Source: Aquabacterium sp.
GTDB lineage: Bacteria; Pseudomonadota; Gammaproteobacteria; Burkholderiales; Burkholderiaceae_C
Assembly (NCBI RefSeq): GCF_030652515.1
Contig: NZ_JAUSAR010000073.1
Coordinates: 1-64,000, forward strand
DNA: 64,000 nucleotides
Reading direction: 5' to 3'
The notes beneath the pieces were generated by a model. That model was not told the origin of the DNA and ran no database searches. It was given only the letters and a program-made list of their open reading frames with translations. A program made the translations under genes and the position numbers. Below, one piece after another: positions 39,610-48,375 of this stretch; position 1 is the stretch's first letter, and each line of letters begins with the position of its first letter.

Positions 39610-39661
39610 GCCTCACCGAGTCAAAAATCCCCACCACCAGCCACCACTTTTGAGGATCGAC

Positions 39662-40414
39662 CTACAGGTCCCCAACCTTCATGTGCCTGGCTCGAATATC
39701 GTCAGCTATCCCACTCAAAACGGTAACAAGGGCGTAGGTACTTTGCACGTAGTTGTCTACGGCTTCCTGCGTAGGTTCGAAATCGTTGGAATGAGCGACG
39801 AGGTTCCTCATCTTCTGCAACTGGGTAGTCAAGTGATAGACCTGCTCAGTTAAAGCTATCCCGTCGATCTTCTCGATGATCTTCCAGTAGCTTCGAACAT
39901 CGCTTCGCTTGTCAGGTAGAGGGATACCAGCCGCCTTAATTATTGAGCGCAACGCATCTTCGATTTCCCGCCAGCTATCCAAGATTCGAGCAGACGGACG
40001 TACGGAAAAATCTGGTTGCTTGATGCTTAAAGCAAGGCGTTGCTCCAGTTCCGCAGACTTAGCTCTTTCAATTGCCACTTGCTTTTCCAGCCGCTTCAAT
40101 CCTTCAGCAACTTCGGGCGGCATCTCAGCTGTGACAGTCACTTCGGACTTGACGTTCGCCTCCAAGGGTGTGGCTGCAGGCTTCTCAAGCTCAGGCACGG
40201 GTTTGACTTCGGCCTGTTCCTCTACAACCTCCGCAATCACCCGAACTCTCTTGGAACTGTCCTCGAACTCCGCCTCAAGGGGGCCAGCCTTCAGCTTCTT
40301 CAACAAGGGAATGATCTTCAGCAGTTCGCCTCGGAGAAGCAATACAACCGTGAGCACGGCGATGGGCCAAGCAAGGGCTTCCGCCATCTTGCTTATGAAC
40401 GTCAACCAATCCAT
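39662..40414 (-). CDS. membrane-anchored coiled-coil protein with HEPN-like C terminus
   Basis: A 250-residue protein. The start MDWLTFIS follows a strong GGGGAG site, so it is preferred to the longer reading from 40537. A single transmembrane helix (residues about 13-28) is followed by a Glu/Val-rich linker, a coiled coil (residues about 100-132) and a helical domain. In that domain MRNLVAHSND contains R203-N-L-V-A-H208, a second Rx4H motif. It is divided from the HEPN-like gene at 38884 only by convergent ends. It may be a membrane-tethered effector or sensor; this is inference. Confidence 0.6.
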   Translation of the reverse strand: MDWLTFISKMAEALAWPIAVLTVVLLLRGELLKIIPLLKKLKAGPLEAEFEDSSKRVRVIAEVVEEQAEVKPVPELEKPAATPLEANVKSEVTVTAEMPPEVAEGLKRLEKQVAIERAKSAELEQRLALSIKQPDFSVRPSARILDSWREIEDALRSIIKAAGIPLPDKRSDVRSYWKIIEKIDGIALTEQVYHLTTQLQKMRNLVAHSNDFEPTQEAVDNYVQSTYALVTVLSGIADDIRARHMKVGDL

Positions 40415-40445
40415 AGACTCCCCTTTGCCTGGCAACTGATAGCGA

Positions 40446-40643
40446 CTAGTTGCCGACAATCTTGAATTTGATATTTCGTGAATGCAGCAGCTTGGTCCAC
40501 CGCTCGAAGAGTCTCTCATCACTTGTGGAAATGACACTCAACTCCGTGTTCTGAACGGGTGATGAAGCAAGCACCTCATCACCACTGATTTCGCGAAGCA
40601 ATTTCTCGTCATTGATGTTTAGCTTGACTTGATATCTCAACAT
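40446..40643 (-). CDS. small hypothetical protein (65 residues)
   Basis: A short charged soluble protein (MLRYQVKLNINDEKLLRE...) lying 31 bases upstream of the membrane coiled-coil gene on the same strand, probably the same transcript. It has no recognised motif. Its size and position would suit a small partner or antitoxin, but nothing in the sequence proves this. Confidence 0.5.
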   Translation of the reverse strand: MLRYQVKLNINDEKLLREISGDEVLASSPVQNTELSVISTSDERLFERWTKLLHSRNIKFKIVGN

Positions 40644-40694
40644 GGCGAATCCCTATCGAACTGGATGGATTAAGCGTTTCCGGATAAATCTTAG

Positions 40695-41000
40695 GTGAAC
40701 GCATACAAGATCTATCACCGGCTGATCATCAGGGCTTGGCTCAGACAACAACCCGTAGACATCTATGAGGTGCATCACATCTTGCCGACCGCACTGGGTG
40801 GCACTGATGACAAGACCAACCTAATCAAGCTTACACCACGAGAACATCGGCTTGCCGACATCCTGCTGGCCCGGATGCTGGACAGGAACCAGTGGTGTGC
40901 CGTCCATGCAATCGAGAAGCGCTTTCCCTACTTGAGGAAGCGGGAGACGCATCGAATGTGGCTGCGCACCCTGAACGCTGCACGAAATCGAAGACACTGA
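40695..41000 (+). CDS. HNH endonuclease-like protein
   Basis: A 101-residue protein starting at GTG. The HNH core is YEVHHILPTALGGTDDKTNLIKLTPREH, with paired histidines, the Asn in KTNLI and a downstream His in EHRLAD. It resembles short phage- and homing-type HNH proteins. It is divergent from the 65-residue gene. Confidence 0.75.
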   Translation: MNAYKIYHRLIIRAWLRQQPVDIYEVHHILPTALGGTDDKTNLIKLTPREHRLADILLARMLDRNQWCAVHAIEKRFPYLRKRETHRMWLRTLNAARNRRH

Positions 41001-41030
41001 GCCGGAAGATCGAACGTCACAGGGGAAGAG

Positions 41031-41669
41031 ATGTCACTAGAGAGCGTTATCAGTGCAATTGCTTCGGCGATTGCCATAGGAACCGTTGGTCTTGCGCTCT
41101 TGAAAGAGCGCCAACCTGCTGTCAAGATTACAAGCCTCCGACTATATACAGCAGGTGAATTTCAACAGATTACTCTTGAACTAAAGAATACAAAAGACTA
41201 TGACGTAACCATAAAACAGTCACAGGTCTTCTCAATGTATAGATTCATGACAAATTTAGGACCTTCGAGCAGACCAAGACTCATCCCGGTTCTCGAAACT
41301 GATGATATTGTTTGCATAATACCCGAGACGCCGATCCCATCTAAGGGCTATGTCAGGCTATCCTTAAATGTAAATTTCCCAGCAATCGAATTCAAGAAAT
41401 TCGTTGCATTGATGAATACATCTCATGGCAACTACACGACAAAAGCCAAGGTAGAACACATAAGCGGAATGATTCATATCCGCAGCCATAGAACCGTCTT
41501 TCAGTCAAGAAGAGCCGCTTACCGCTGCTTCGTATGGACTAAGGCAGCAAATTTTTTACACCTATCCCCACTAAAGAATACTGCTTTAGCGGGAAAGTTG
41601 AAAACAAGAGCCGATCAGATATTCGAGGAAGCTTTGGTTCCAAAAAGAGAGCCATTTCGAAACAGATGA
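41031..41669 (+). CDS. hypothetical membrane-anchored protein
   Basis: A 212-residue protein with one N-terminal hydrophobic segment (SVISAIASAIAIGTVGLALL) and a soluble, beta-rich basic domain. I recognise no family. It starts 30 bases after the HNH gene and ends next to the integrase remnant. Confidence 0.5.
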   Translation: MSLESVISAIASAIAIGTVGLALLKERQPAVKITSLRLYTAGEFQQITLELKNTKDYDVTIKQSQVFSMYRFMTNLGPSSRPRLIPVLETDDIVCIIPETPIPSKGYVRLSLNVNFPAIEFKKFVALMNTSHGNYTTKAKVEHISGMIHIRSHRTVFQSRRAAYRCFVWTKAANFLHLSPLKNTALAGKLKTRADQIFEEALVPKREPFRNR

Positions 41670-42155
41670 GCTCAGCCGTTCAAGATGCCAGCCGCCTTTC
41701 GTGAAGACGCTTTGTTGTCCGCATGCAGATAGACGGTCGTGCTTTGTAGGTGACGATGTCCCAACTGCTGTTGGACTTCAAGCACAGACATCCCGCCATC
41801 AAGTAAGCGCGAAGCATGCGAGTGCCGCATGACGTGCAGGGTCACGTTGCCTTGACTGACATCAAGACCCGCTCATTTAACAGCAGCGTTAATCCAGTTG
41901 GTGTTGACCTTGGCCTTCGCTTTGTGCGGGAACACATGAACGGCGTCAGCGCCCACAAGCGCACGACGACGCACAAACATTTCATGCAAGCGATCAGTCA
42001 TCGCGACGTTGCTGTCAACACCGCGCTTTGAGCGGACAACTGTTCCCAAGCGGGATTTAAGGAACGCTTGAATCGCTGCATGAAGGTTAACGTGAAACGG
42101 CCCCCTGATTCACCGGACACGGACTATCGCTTATCTTACGGATAGGAATAGGACT

Positions 42156-42548
42156 GTGAGTATGACTAGGCGTACAGAGACCATAGAGGTCATCACGACC
42201 GATCAGCGCCGCCGGCGTTGGTCCATCGAAGAGAAGTCGGCGCTGGTGCGTCGCACCTATGAGCCGGGCATGTCCGTCTCACTGGTAGCGCGAGAGGCGG
42301 GCGTGTCAGCCGGTCTTCTGTTTCAGTGGCGCAAGCTTGATCGTCAGGGCGCATTGGTGGCTGTCTCGGCCGGCGAAGCCGTGGTGCCAGCGTCCGAACT
42401 GGCCGCAGCCCGGGCAGAGATCGCCAAGCTGCAGCGGGTGCTGGGCAAAAAGACCTTGGAGAACGAGATCCTCAAGGAAGCGGTGGAGTACGCCGCAGAA
42501 AAAAAGTGGATTGCGCGCTCGCCCTTGTTGCCAAAGGACGAACAGTGA
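42156..42548 (+). CDS. IS2-group transposase OrfA
   Basis: A 130-residue helix-turn-helix DNA-binding protein with IS2 OrfA-like segments [35 protein letters not shown] and [18 protein letters not shown]. The frame contains the A7 run at 42499-42505 where ribosomes can slip by -1 into OrfB to make the full transposase. The start may be GTG at 42156 or ATG at 42162. Confidence 0.9.
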   Translation: MSMTRRTETIEVITTDQRRRRWSIEEKSALVRRTYEPGMSVSLVAREAGVSAGLLFQWRKLDRQGALVAVSAGEAVVPASELAAARAEIAKLQRVLGKKTLENEILKEAVEYAAEKKWIARSPLLPKDEQ

Positions 42549-43429
42549 AAGCTGTTTGTCTGGCCCTTGGGTTAGCGCGCTCTCATGTCCACAACTTGCT
42601 TGCCCGGCCTGATGGCTGGGTCGATGGCCGAACGCAGCGCACACCTGCTGTCGATGAGCAGTTGGTGGGCGAGATCCGTCAGCACATCACCGAACTGCCC
42701 AGCTATGGCTACCGACGCGCCTGCGCATTGGTCAATCGTGCACGCCGTGCCAGCAGCCGGGCCGTGGTCAATCCAAAGAGGGCTTACAGGGTCATGAAGC
42801 AACACGGACTTTTGCTGCCACGGGCGCCCCGCAGAAGGGCTTCAAGCAGACCTCACGAGGGCAAGGTGGCCGTGGCCAGCAGTGACCTGCGCTGGTGCTC
42901 TGATGGCTTCGAGATCAAGTGCGATTCCGGCGAGACGGTCACGGCGACCTTTGCCAAGGATTGCTGCGACCGGGAGATCATGGCTTGGCGAGCGTGGCCA
43001 GGCAAAGGGCTGCTTGGTGAGCCCGTGCGAGAGATGCTCATCGAGGCTGTGGAGAAGCGCTTTGGTTCGGTCGAAGCCGTACCCTCAGGCCACCAGCTTG
43101 AGTTCCTCACGGACAACGGTGGGGCTTATATCGCCATCGAAACCAGGCGCATCGCCAGAGATCTGGGGCTCAAGCCGGTCAACACGCCAGTGTGCAGCCC
43201 ACAGAGCAATGGCATGGCCGAGAGCTTCGTCAATACGTTCAAGCGGGACTACGTCAGCCGCATGGATCTTCAAGATGCCAGGACGGTGCTGGCCCAACTG
43301 CCATCAGCGTTCGAACACTTCAACGAGGTGCACCCGCACTCAAGCTTGAAAATGAGATCGCCTCGGGAGTTCAGGCAACATCAACGGCGCGAAACCCAGC
43401 CCGATGGGCAAGCGCTACATTGCGCATAG
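42506..43429 (+). CDS. IS2-group transposase OrfB (DDE catalytic domain)
   Basis: A 307-residue integrase-fold domain in the -1 frame relative to OrfA, normally made as an OrfAB fusion by frameshifting. The catalytic triad is visible: D133 in WCSDGFE, D203 in LTDNGGAY and E239 in NGMAESF, with 35 residues between the last two. No interruption is seen, so the IS may be active. Confidence 0.9.
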   Translation: MDCALALVAKGRTVKAVCLALGLARSHVHNLLARPDGWVDGRTQRTPAVDEQLVGEIRQHITELPSYGYRRACALVNRARRASSRAVVNPKRAYRVMKQHGLLLPRAPRRRASSRPHEGKVAVASSDLRWCSDGFEIKCDSGETVTATFAKDCCDREIMAWRAWPGKGLLGEPVREMLIEAVEKRFGSVEAVPSGHQLEFLTDNGGAYIAIETRRIARDLGLKPVNTPVCSPQSNGMAESFVNTFKRDYVSRMDLQDARTVLAQLPSAFEHFNEVHPHSSLKMRSPREFRQHQRRETQPDGQALHCA

Positions 43430-43627
43430 ACCGTGTCCGGGGATACGGGGGCAAGATCAAACGGGCTTCACACCAGCAATAAGTATCGACTTAATGTGCT
43501 CAGCTTCCCAACAAGCCGAAATCTGTTCCGCAAGCTTCCTATCTGCGGTTTTCGTTGATCTTGCTATTGCGTGACCGTTGATCGTCTTGCGGGAAAACCA
43601 AAACTCCCCGCGCATTTCCAGCGACAT

Positions 43628-43903
43628 GACTTACTCCTGTTATTGCAGGACCAGTCTGCTTTCTAGGTGGCAGCGGATCAACAGTAGATTTTCTGCATGC
43701 AAGGAATGTACAGATTCAGGTTTTAAAACTGACTTGCCCGGTGCGGCATTCAAGGTCCGGCTTCATAGGAAGAAGGGCCAATTGCGAATGGTTCTTGACC
43801 AGGCCTCGCTTTTGTTGCTGGATGGATCGCACATGACGTACCTCGTACACGATCCAACCATTAAAATGCAGCACCCCTCTGAGCAGCCTACCTAGTCGCC
43901 ACC
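43628..43903. other. element right-end DNA before the rebuilt fumarase
   Basis: No convincing gene is seen. This DNA lies between the integrase start and the fumarase start and must now drive fumarase. A TAAAAT -10-like box is near 43862, without a strong -35 box. It should also contain integrase promoter sequences on the minus strand. Confidence 0.45.
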
Positions 43904-45430
43904 ATGACCACCATTCGCCACGACGATCTCGTCGAATCAGTCGCCGCAGCCCTGCAGTACATCAGCTACTACCACCCTGCCGACTACATCGCCCACCTGG
44001 CCCGCGCCTACGAGCGCGAGGAAAGCCCCGCCGCCAAAGACGCCATCGCCCAGATCCTGACCAACTCCAAGATGTGCGCCGAGGGCCGCCGCCCCATCTG
44101 CCAGGACACCGGCATCGTCAACGTCTTCCTGAAGATCGGGATGGACGTGAAATGGGAAGGCTTCAACGGCAAGGGCATTCAAGAAGCCGTGAACGCGGGC
44201 GTGCGCAAGGGTTACCTCAACCCCGACAACGTGCTGCGCGCCTCGGTGCTGGCCGACCCCATCTTCGAGCGCAAGAACACCAAGGACAACACGCCCGCCG
44301 TGGTCCACATGGAACTGGTGCCCGGCAACACGGTCGACGTGATCGTGGCAGCCAAGGGTGGCGGCTCCGAGAACAAGTCCAAGATGTACATGCTCAACCC
44401 CAGCGACAACATCGTCGACTGGGTGCTCAAGACGGTGCCCACCATGGGCGCGGGCTGGTGCCCTCCGGGCATGCTGGGCATCGGCGTGGGCGGCACGGCC
44501 GAGAAGGCCGTGATGCTGGCCAAAGAGTCGTTGATGGAAGACATCGACATGTACGAATTGCTGGAGCGCGGCCCCAAGGACAAGCTCGAAGAAATGCGCA
44601 TCGAGCTGTACGAGAAGGTCAACGCGCTGGGCATCGGCGCGCAGGGCTTGGGCGGCCTGACCACGGTGCTGGACGTGAAGATCAAGACCTTCCCCACGCA
44701 CGCCGCCTCCAAGCCCATCGCCATGATCCCCAACTGCGCGGCCACCCGCCACGCGCACTTCGTGATGGACGGCAGCGGCCCGGTCTACATGGACCCGCCC
44801 AGCCTCGACCTGTGGCCCGACGTGAAGTGGGCGCCTGATTACAACAAGAGCAAGCGCGTTGACCTGAACACCCTGACCAAGGCTGAAGTGGCCAGCTGGA
44901 AACCCGGCGACACCCTGCTGCTGAACGGCAAGATGTTGACCGGCCGCGACGCCGCACACAAGCGCATCGCCGACATGCTGGGCAAGGGCGAGGCCCTGCC
45001 GGTCGATTTCACCAACCGCGTCATCTATTACGTGGGGCCGGTCGATCCGGTGCGCGACGAAGTGGTCGGCCCCGCCGGCCCCACCACCGCCACCCGCATG
45101 GACAGCTTCACCGAGATGATGCTGGCCCAGACTGGCCTGATCTCGATGGTGGGCAAGGCCGAGCGCGGCCCCGTGGCCATCGAGGCCATCAAGAAGCACA
45201 AGTCGGCCTACCTGATGGCCGTGGGCGGCAGCGCCTACCTCGTGTCCAAGGCCATCAAGGCGGCCAAGGTGGTGGGCTTTGAAGACCTGGGCATGGAAGC
45301 CATCTACGAGTTCGACGTGGTCGACATGCCGGTGACGGTGGCCGTGGATGCAGGCGGCACCAGCGCCCACATCGAAGGGCCCAAGTTGTGGCAGGCCAAG
45401 ATCGGCAAGATCCCGGTCAGCGTGGCCTGA
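43904..45430 (+). CDS. fumA: fumarate hydratase, class I (iron-sulfur)
   Basis: A 508-residue class I fumarase of the TCA cycle, interconverting fumarate and malate with a [4Fe-4S] cluster. Landmarks are CAEGRRPICQDTGIVNVF, GGGSENKSKMYMLNP, the second conserved cysteine in IPNCAATRHAHF, and GPTTATRMDSF. Its first 15 or so codons and its upstream region come from the inserted element; the original start is the stub at 33023. Whether expression is unchanged depends on the element's promoter. A hairpin follows the stop. Confidence 0.95.
   Translation: MTTIRHDDLVESVAAALQYISYYHPADYIAHLARAYEREESPAAKDAIAQILTNSKMCAEGRRPICQDTGIVNVFLKIGMDVKWEGFNGKGIQEAVNAGVRKGYLNPDNVLRASVLADPIFERKNTKDNTPAVVHMELVPGNTVDVIVAAKGGGSENKSKMYMLNPSDNIVDWVLKTVPTMGAGWCPPGMLGIGVGGTAEKAVMLAKESLMEDIDMYELLERGPKDKLEEMRIELYEKVNALGIGAQGLGGLTTVLDVKIKTFPTHAASKPIAMIPNCAATRHAHFVMDGSGPVYMDPPSLDLWPDVKWAPDYNKSKRVDLNTLTKAEVASWKPGDTLLLNGKMLTGRDAAHKRIADMLGKGEALPVDFTNRVIYYVGPVDPVRDEVVGPAGPTTATRMDSFTEMMLAQTGLISMVGKAERGPVAIEAIKKHKSAYLMAVGGSAYLVSKAIKAAKVVGFEDLGMEAIYEFDVVDMPVTVAVDAGGTSAHIEGPKLWQAKIGKIPVSVA
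43949..43967 (+). repeat. attR core, right end of integrated element
   Basis: GCCCTGCAGTACATCAGCT, identical to 33071-33089, lies in codons 16-22 of the intact fumarase. Fumarase homology continues without a break to its right. Confidence 0.85.
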
Positions 45431-45448
45431 ACACTCCGCCGTCAAGAC

Positions 45449-45480
45449 ACGCCAGGCCCAACGCGCCTGGCGTGATCTTT
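45449..45480 (+). terminator. probable fumarase terminator
   Basis: ACGCCAGG pairs with CCTGGCGT around a 9-base loop, followed by GATCTTT. The U tract is weak, so termination may be partial. Confidence 0.55.
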
Positions 45481-45522
45481 GCAGCACCCCCATGGTGATC
45501 CCTGACCTTGCCATTCGTCAGC

Positions 45523-48222
45523 ATGACCATCCCCTCCCCCACCACCGGCTTGTTCGCCCAAACCAAGATCTGCCCGCCCCGGCAGCGGGCAGGACAGGTG
45601 CCACGCCACGCCATCGTCTCGGCCCTGAGCGATGGCATCGGGCACCACCGGCTGGCCTTGTTGACAGCGCCTGCGGGCTTTGGCAAGACCGCAGTGCTGT
45701 CCCAGTTGCTGCAGAAACTGCCCCCGGGCACTGGCTGGTGCTGGATCTCGGCCGATGCCGACGATGACCTGCCCCGCCTGCTGGCCTGCCTGACCGCCGC
45801 ATTGGACCCCTGGGATCTGCCCTGGCGTGTGGCGCCAGACACCCTGGCCGAGCAAGCCCGGCAAGGCTCGAACGGCCCGAGGCAAGTGGCTCGCGAAGTG
45901 GCGCAGGCACTGATCAGCAGCGGCCTGGCGCAGGGCTTGATCATCATCGACGACACCCACCGCATCCAGCAAGCAGCCGTGTTCGAATGGCTGGATGCCC
46001 TGGTGGAATGCCTGCCACCCCACTGGACCTTGCTGCTGAGCAGCCGCGTCGAAGCCCCGCTGGCCATTGCCCGTTGGCGCGCCCAAGGTGATGTGCTGGA
46101 CCTGCGCCAAAGCCACCTGCAATTCACCCCCGACGAGACCTCGCACCTGTTGCAGAACCTGGGGCGCAGCCTGACGCCCGATCAGTTGCAGGCCCTGAGC
46201 CAACGCACCCAGGGCTGGGCCGCTGGGCTGAGCCTGCTGCTGCGCAGTGGCCCATTGGGCATCGGCGCGGCCAAACCGGTGCAAGACCGGCACATGTTCG
46301 ATTTCCTGGCCAGCGAAGTGCTGAATGGCCTGGAGCCCGGCCTGCGCCAGTTCCTGCTGCGCTGTTCGGTTTTGCCCGAGCTGACCGCCGAGCGCTGCGC
46401 CGTGGTGTCGGGCCAAGCCCATGCCCTGCAGCGGCTGGACGACATCGAACGCATGGGCCTGTTCGTCAACGTGCTGGACGAGGCCGAGCTGACCTTGCAA
46501 CTGCACGATTTGTTCAGAGACTTTCTGCAAGACCGTTTGCGCAAGGAGGCCGCCGACGAATGGCCCGCCTTGCTGCAACGTGCGGCCGACACCGAGCCTG
46601 ATCCCGTGCGACAGGTGGGCTTTCTGATCAAGGCCGGGCATTGGGAGGTGGCTGAACGCACCTTGTTCGGGTTGGCCTCCGGGATGCTGGCCCGCGGCCA
46701 CGGCGCGCAAGTGCAGCGCCTGGTCGAGCAGTTCCCCGCCACCTGGCGCGAGCGCTCCGGGCCCCTCACCCATTTGCTGGGCCTGTGCGCGTGGGCCCGC
46801 TGGGACCTGGTGAACATGATCCAGGCTTTGACCCGCGCTGGCGAGCTGTACGACCAGCAGGGCCAGGCCCCCGCCGCGCAAGAGGCGCGCATGCTGCAGG
46901 TGCTGGGCTTGGCCGCCGGAGGGTCGGTGCTGTCCTCGTACGCCCTGCTGGAACAACTCAAATCGCAGCCTTTGAGCCACGGTGCCCAGGTCATCGCGGC
47001 ACAGGCCAGCAGCTGGCACGCGGTGGCCGCCAGCCGTTTCGACCAGGTCCAGGTGCCACTCACGCAGATGGTCGAGTTGCTGCTGGCCGGCGCCAGCCCC
47101 ATGCTGTGGCTGCAAAGCGTGCCGTTGACCACCTTCCTGGGCTTGCCGGGCACGCGCGAGCCGCTGCAGCGCTACATCGATGGCGCCTTGGAGCATTGCC
47201 AGGGCGAAGACCCCACGCCCTTGAGCGTGATGACCCACATCCTCCAGGCCGCGCTGGACCTGTGGGCAGGCGACCTCGCCTCAGCCACCCAGCGCCTGCA
47301 GACCGCCGAGGAGGACTGCCGCTGGCTGAACCAGCCGCCCAACCTCATGGGTTACTGGTCCCTGGTGCAGGCCTTGACCCAGGCCGTGTTGGGGCATGCA
47401 CCGAAAGCCATGGCGGCCATCCAGACCCGGCTGGCCTCGCTGGACGACGAGCGCACCAGCGGGCGCAAAGCCACCTGGCTGAACCATTTCTATTTCACGC
47501 AGGTGCGCGTGGCCTGCATCCTGGAAGACCAGACCGCCTTCGATGAAGCGGTGGCACTGATACAAGCCAACCCCAAGCCCGACGAACACGCGATTTTTCT
47601 GCGCGAGCGCGCCACCCTGCCCGCCCGCACCGCCGAAATGGCCCAGCGCTGGGACGAAGCCGCCTCGCTGTACCAACAAGCACTGACCGACGCCCAAGGC
47701 ATCGACCTGTACGGCCAGGCCCTGGAAACCCGCCTGCGCCTGGCCCATGCCCTGCTGATGAGTGGTCAGACCGAGGCCGCGGCCGAAGCCGCCCAACTGG
47801 GCATGGCCCAGGCCGCCTCCCTGGGCCAGGTGGGTGGCGCCTTGTTCGCGGGGCCCACAGTGCTGAAGGCCCTGGCCGCCCACCATTGGCAGGATCACCT
47901 GACCCCAGCCCAGCAGCAAACCCTGCGGGATTGGGCCCAACGGCTGCCCCAGCAGCCCCGGCATGGCCCGATCCTGCTGAATGTGCCGCAGAACGAAGCG
48001 CTTCCCCTGCGCACAACAACCCCCACCAGCCGACATGACGCACTGACCTCCCGGGAGTTGGAGGTGCTGCGCCACATGAGCGCGGGCCACAGCAACAAGC
48101 TCATCGCCCGCTCGCTGGACCTGAGCCCCCACACCATCAAGCGGCACGTGGCCAACATCCTGGACAAGCTGGGCGTCAGCTCTCGCGGCCAGGCCGTGGC
48201 CCGCCTTGGCGCGCCCCACTGA
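45523..48222 (+). CDS. LuxR-family transcriptional regulator, MalT-like ATPase type
   Basis: An 899-residue regulator of the MalT/LAL type. The N-terminal STAND ATPase has Walker A APAGFGKT (residues about 50-57) and Walker B LIIIDDTHRI. A long middle of TPR-like helices follows. The C-terminal 65 residues are a LuxR helix-turn-helix (LTSRELEVLRHMSAGHSNKLIARSLDLSPHTIKRHV). Such proteins usually activate genes upon binding a small inducer. ATG 45523 is preferred to TTG 45508. The hemerythrin-like and cytochrome genes downstream are candidate targets. Confidence 0.88.
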   Translation: MTIPSPTTGLFAQTKICPPRQRAGQVPRHAIVSALSDGIGHHRLALLTAPAGFGKTAVLSQLLQKLPPGTGWCWISADADDDLPRLLACLTAALDPWDLPWRVAPDTLAEQARQGSNGPRQVAREVAQALISSGLAQGLIIIDDTHRIQQAAVFEWLDALVECLPPHWTLLLSSRVEAPLAIARWRAQGDVLDLRQSHLQFTPDETSHLLQNLGRSLTPDQLQALSQRTQGWAAGLSLLLRSGPLGIGAAKPVQDRHMFDFLASEVLNGLEPGLRQFLLRCSVLPELTAERCAVVSGQAHALQRLDDIERMGLFVNVLDEAELTLQLHDLFRDFLQDRLRKEAADEWPALLQRAADTEPDPVRQVGFLIKAGHWEVAERTLFGLASGMLARGHGAQVQRLVEQFPATWRERSGPLTHLLGLCAWARWDLVNMIQALTRAGELYDQQGQAPAAQEARMLQVLGLAAGGSVLSSYALLEQLKSQPLSHGAQVIAAQASSWHAVAASRFDQVQVPLTQMVELLLAGASPMLWLQSVPLTTFLGLPGTREPLQRYIDGALEHCQGEDPTPLSVMTHILQAALDLWAGDLASATQRLQTAEEDCRWLNQPPNLMGYWSLVQALTQAVLGHAPKAMAAIQTRLASLDDERTSGRKATWLNHFYFTQVRVACILEDQTAFDEAVALIQANPKPDEHAIFLRERATLPARTAEMAQRWDEAASLYQQALTDAQGIDLYGQALETRLRLAHALLMSGQTEAAAEAAQLGMAQAASLGQVGGALFAGPTVLKALAAHHWQDHLTPAQQQTLRDWAQRLPQQPRHGPILLNVPQNEALPLRTTTPTSRHDALTSRELEVLRHMSAGHSNKLIARSLDLSPHTIKRHVANILDKLGVSSRGQAVARLGAPH

Positions 48223-48243
48223 GCCCGGGTTGAGGAGCACCGC

Positions 48244-48293
48244 TGGGGGTGATACCCCCAAAAGCGGGCACCCAAAGGGGTTGGCCCGTTTTT
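48244..48293 (+). terminator. hairpin pair after the MalT-like gene
   Basis: TGGGGGT-GAT-ACCCCCA (48244-48260) is followed by CGGGC-ACCC ... GGGT-T-GGCCCG and a TTTTT tract at 48289-48293. The second stem with its U tract is a good intrinsic terminator for the regulator gene. Confidence 0.6.
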
Positions 48294-48375
48294 GAGCGGG
48301 CCATTGGCTCTTTTGGCCGATGTACCACCCCCACGCATTTCGGACACTGGCGGCACACACACCAGGAGTCCCCCC

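Larger units (their letters stand above)
42093..43459 (+). mobile_element. IS3-family insertion sequence, IS2 group
   Basis: An element of 1367 bp with imperfect terminal inverted repeats: the left end TGAAACGGCCCCCTGATTCA and the right end (complement) TGATCTTGCCCCCGTATCC both lead into CCGGACACGG. It is flanked by a 4-bp AACG repeat (42089-42092 and 43460-43463). It carries two overlapping transposase frames with a poly-A slippery site. It disrupts the island integrase. IS2 relatives usually give 5-bp repeats, so the outer base may have changed or the end may be off by one. Confidence 0.88.
41672..43627 (-). pseudogene. tyrosine integrase, split by an IS and internally decayed
   Basis: The N-terminal piece (43460-43627, MSLEMRGEFWFSRK... 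after a CAGGAG ribosome-binding site) and the C-terminal piece (41672-42092) belong to one gene. Removing the IS with one copy of AACG rejoins the frame exactly at KPV-NLHAAIQAFLKSRLGT. The C-terminal part has the catalytic region MRHSHASRLLDGG, LGHRHLQSTTVYLH (with the tyrosine). An in-frame TGA lies at 41873-41875, and most of the central domain, including the first catalytic Arg region, appears missing after SRLGT. The integrase is therefore inactive and the element should be fixed. Confidence 0.85.
33071..43967. mobile_element. integrated element of about 10.9 kb in the fumarase gene
   Basis: The element is bounded by a 19-bp direct repeat lying within codons of the fumarase gene. A tyrosine integrase remnant sits near the right end, pointing away from the fumarase. 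The right end carries a diverged copy of the gene's first 22 or so codons plus upstream DNA, so the target gene is rebuilt. The interior is AT-richer than its surroundings and mostly holds genes of unknown function. No replication, conjugation or phage structural genes were recognised, so it is best called an integrative island. Confidence 0.87.

Noticed and set aside
43578-43895. A 105-codon ORF before the rebuilt fumarase
   Set aside because: It overlaps the integrase N terminus on the other strand, lacks a recognisable domain, and sits where promoter DNA is expected.
33071-43967. Prophage interpretation of the island
   Set aside because: No capsid, tail, terminase, lysis or replication genes were recognised; the HNH and NUMOD3-like proteins alone are not enough.
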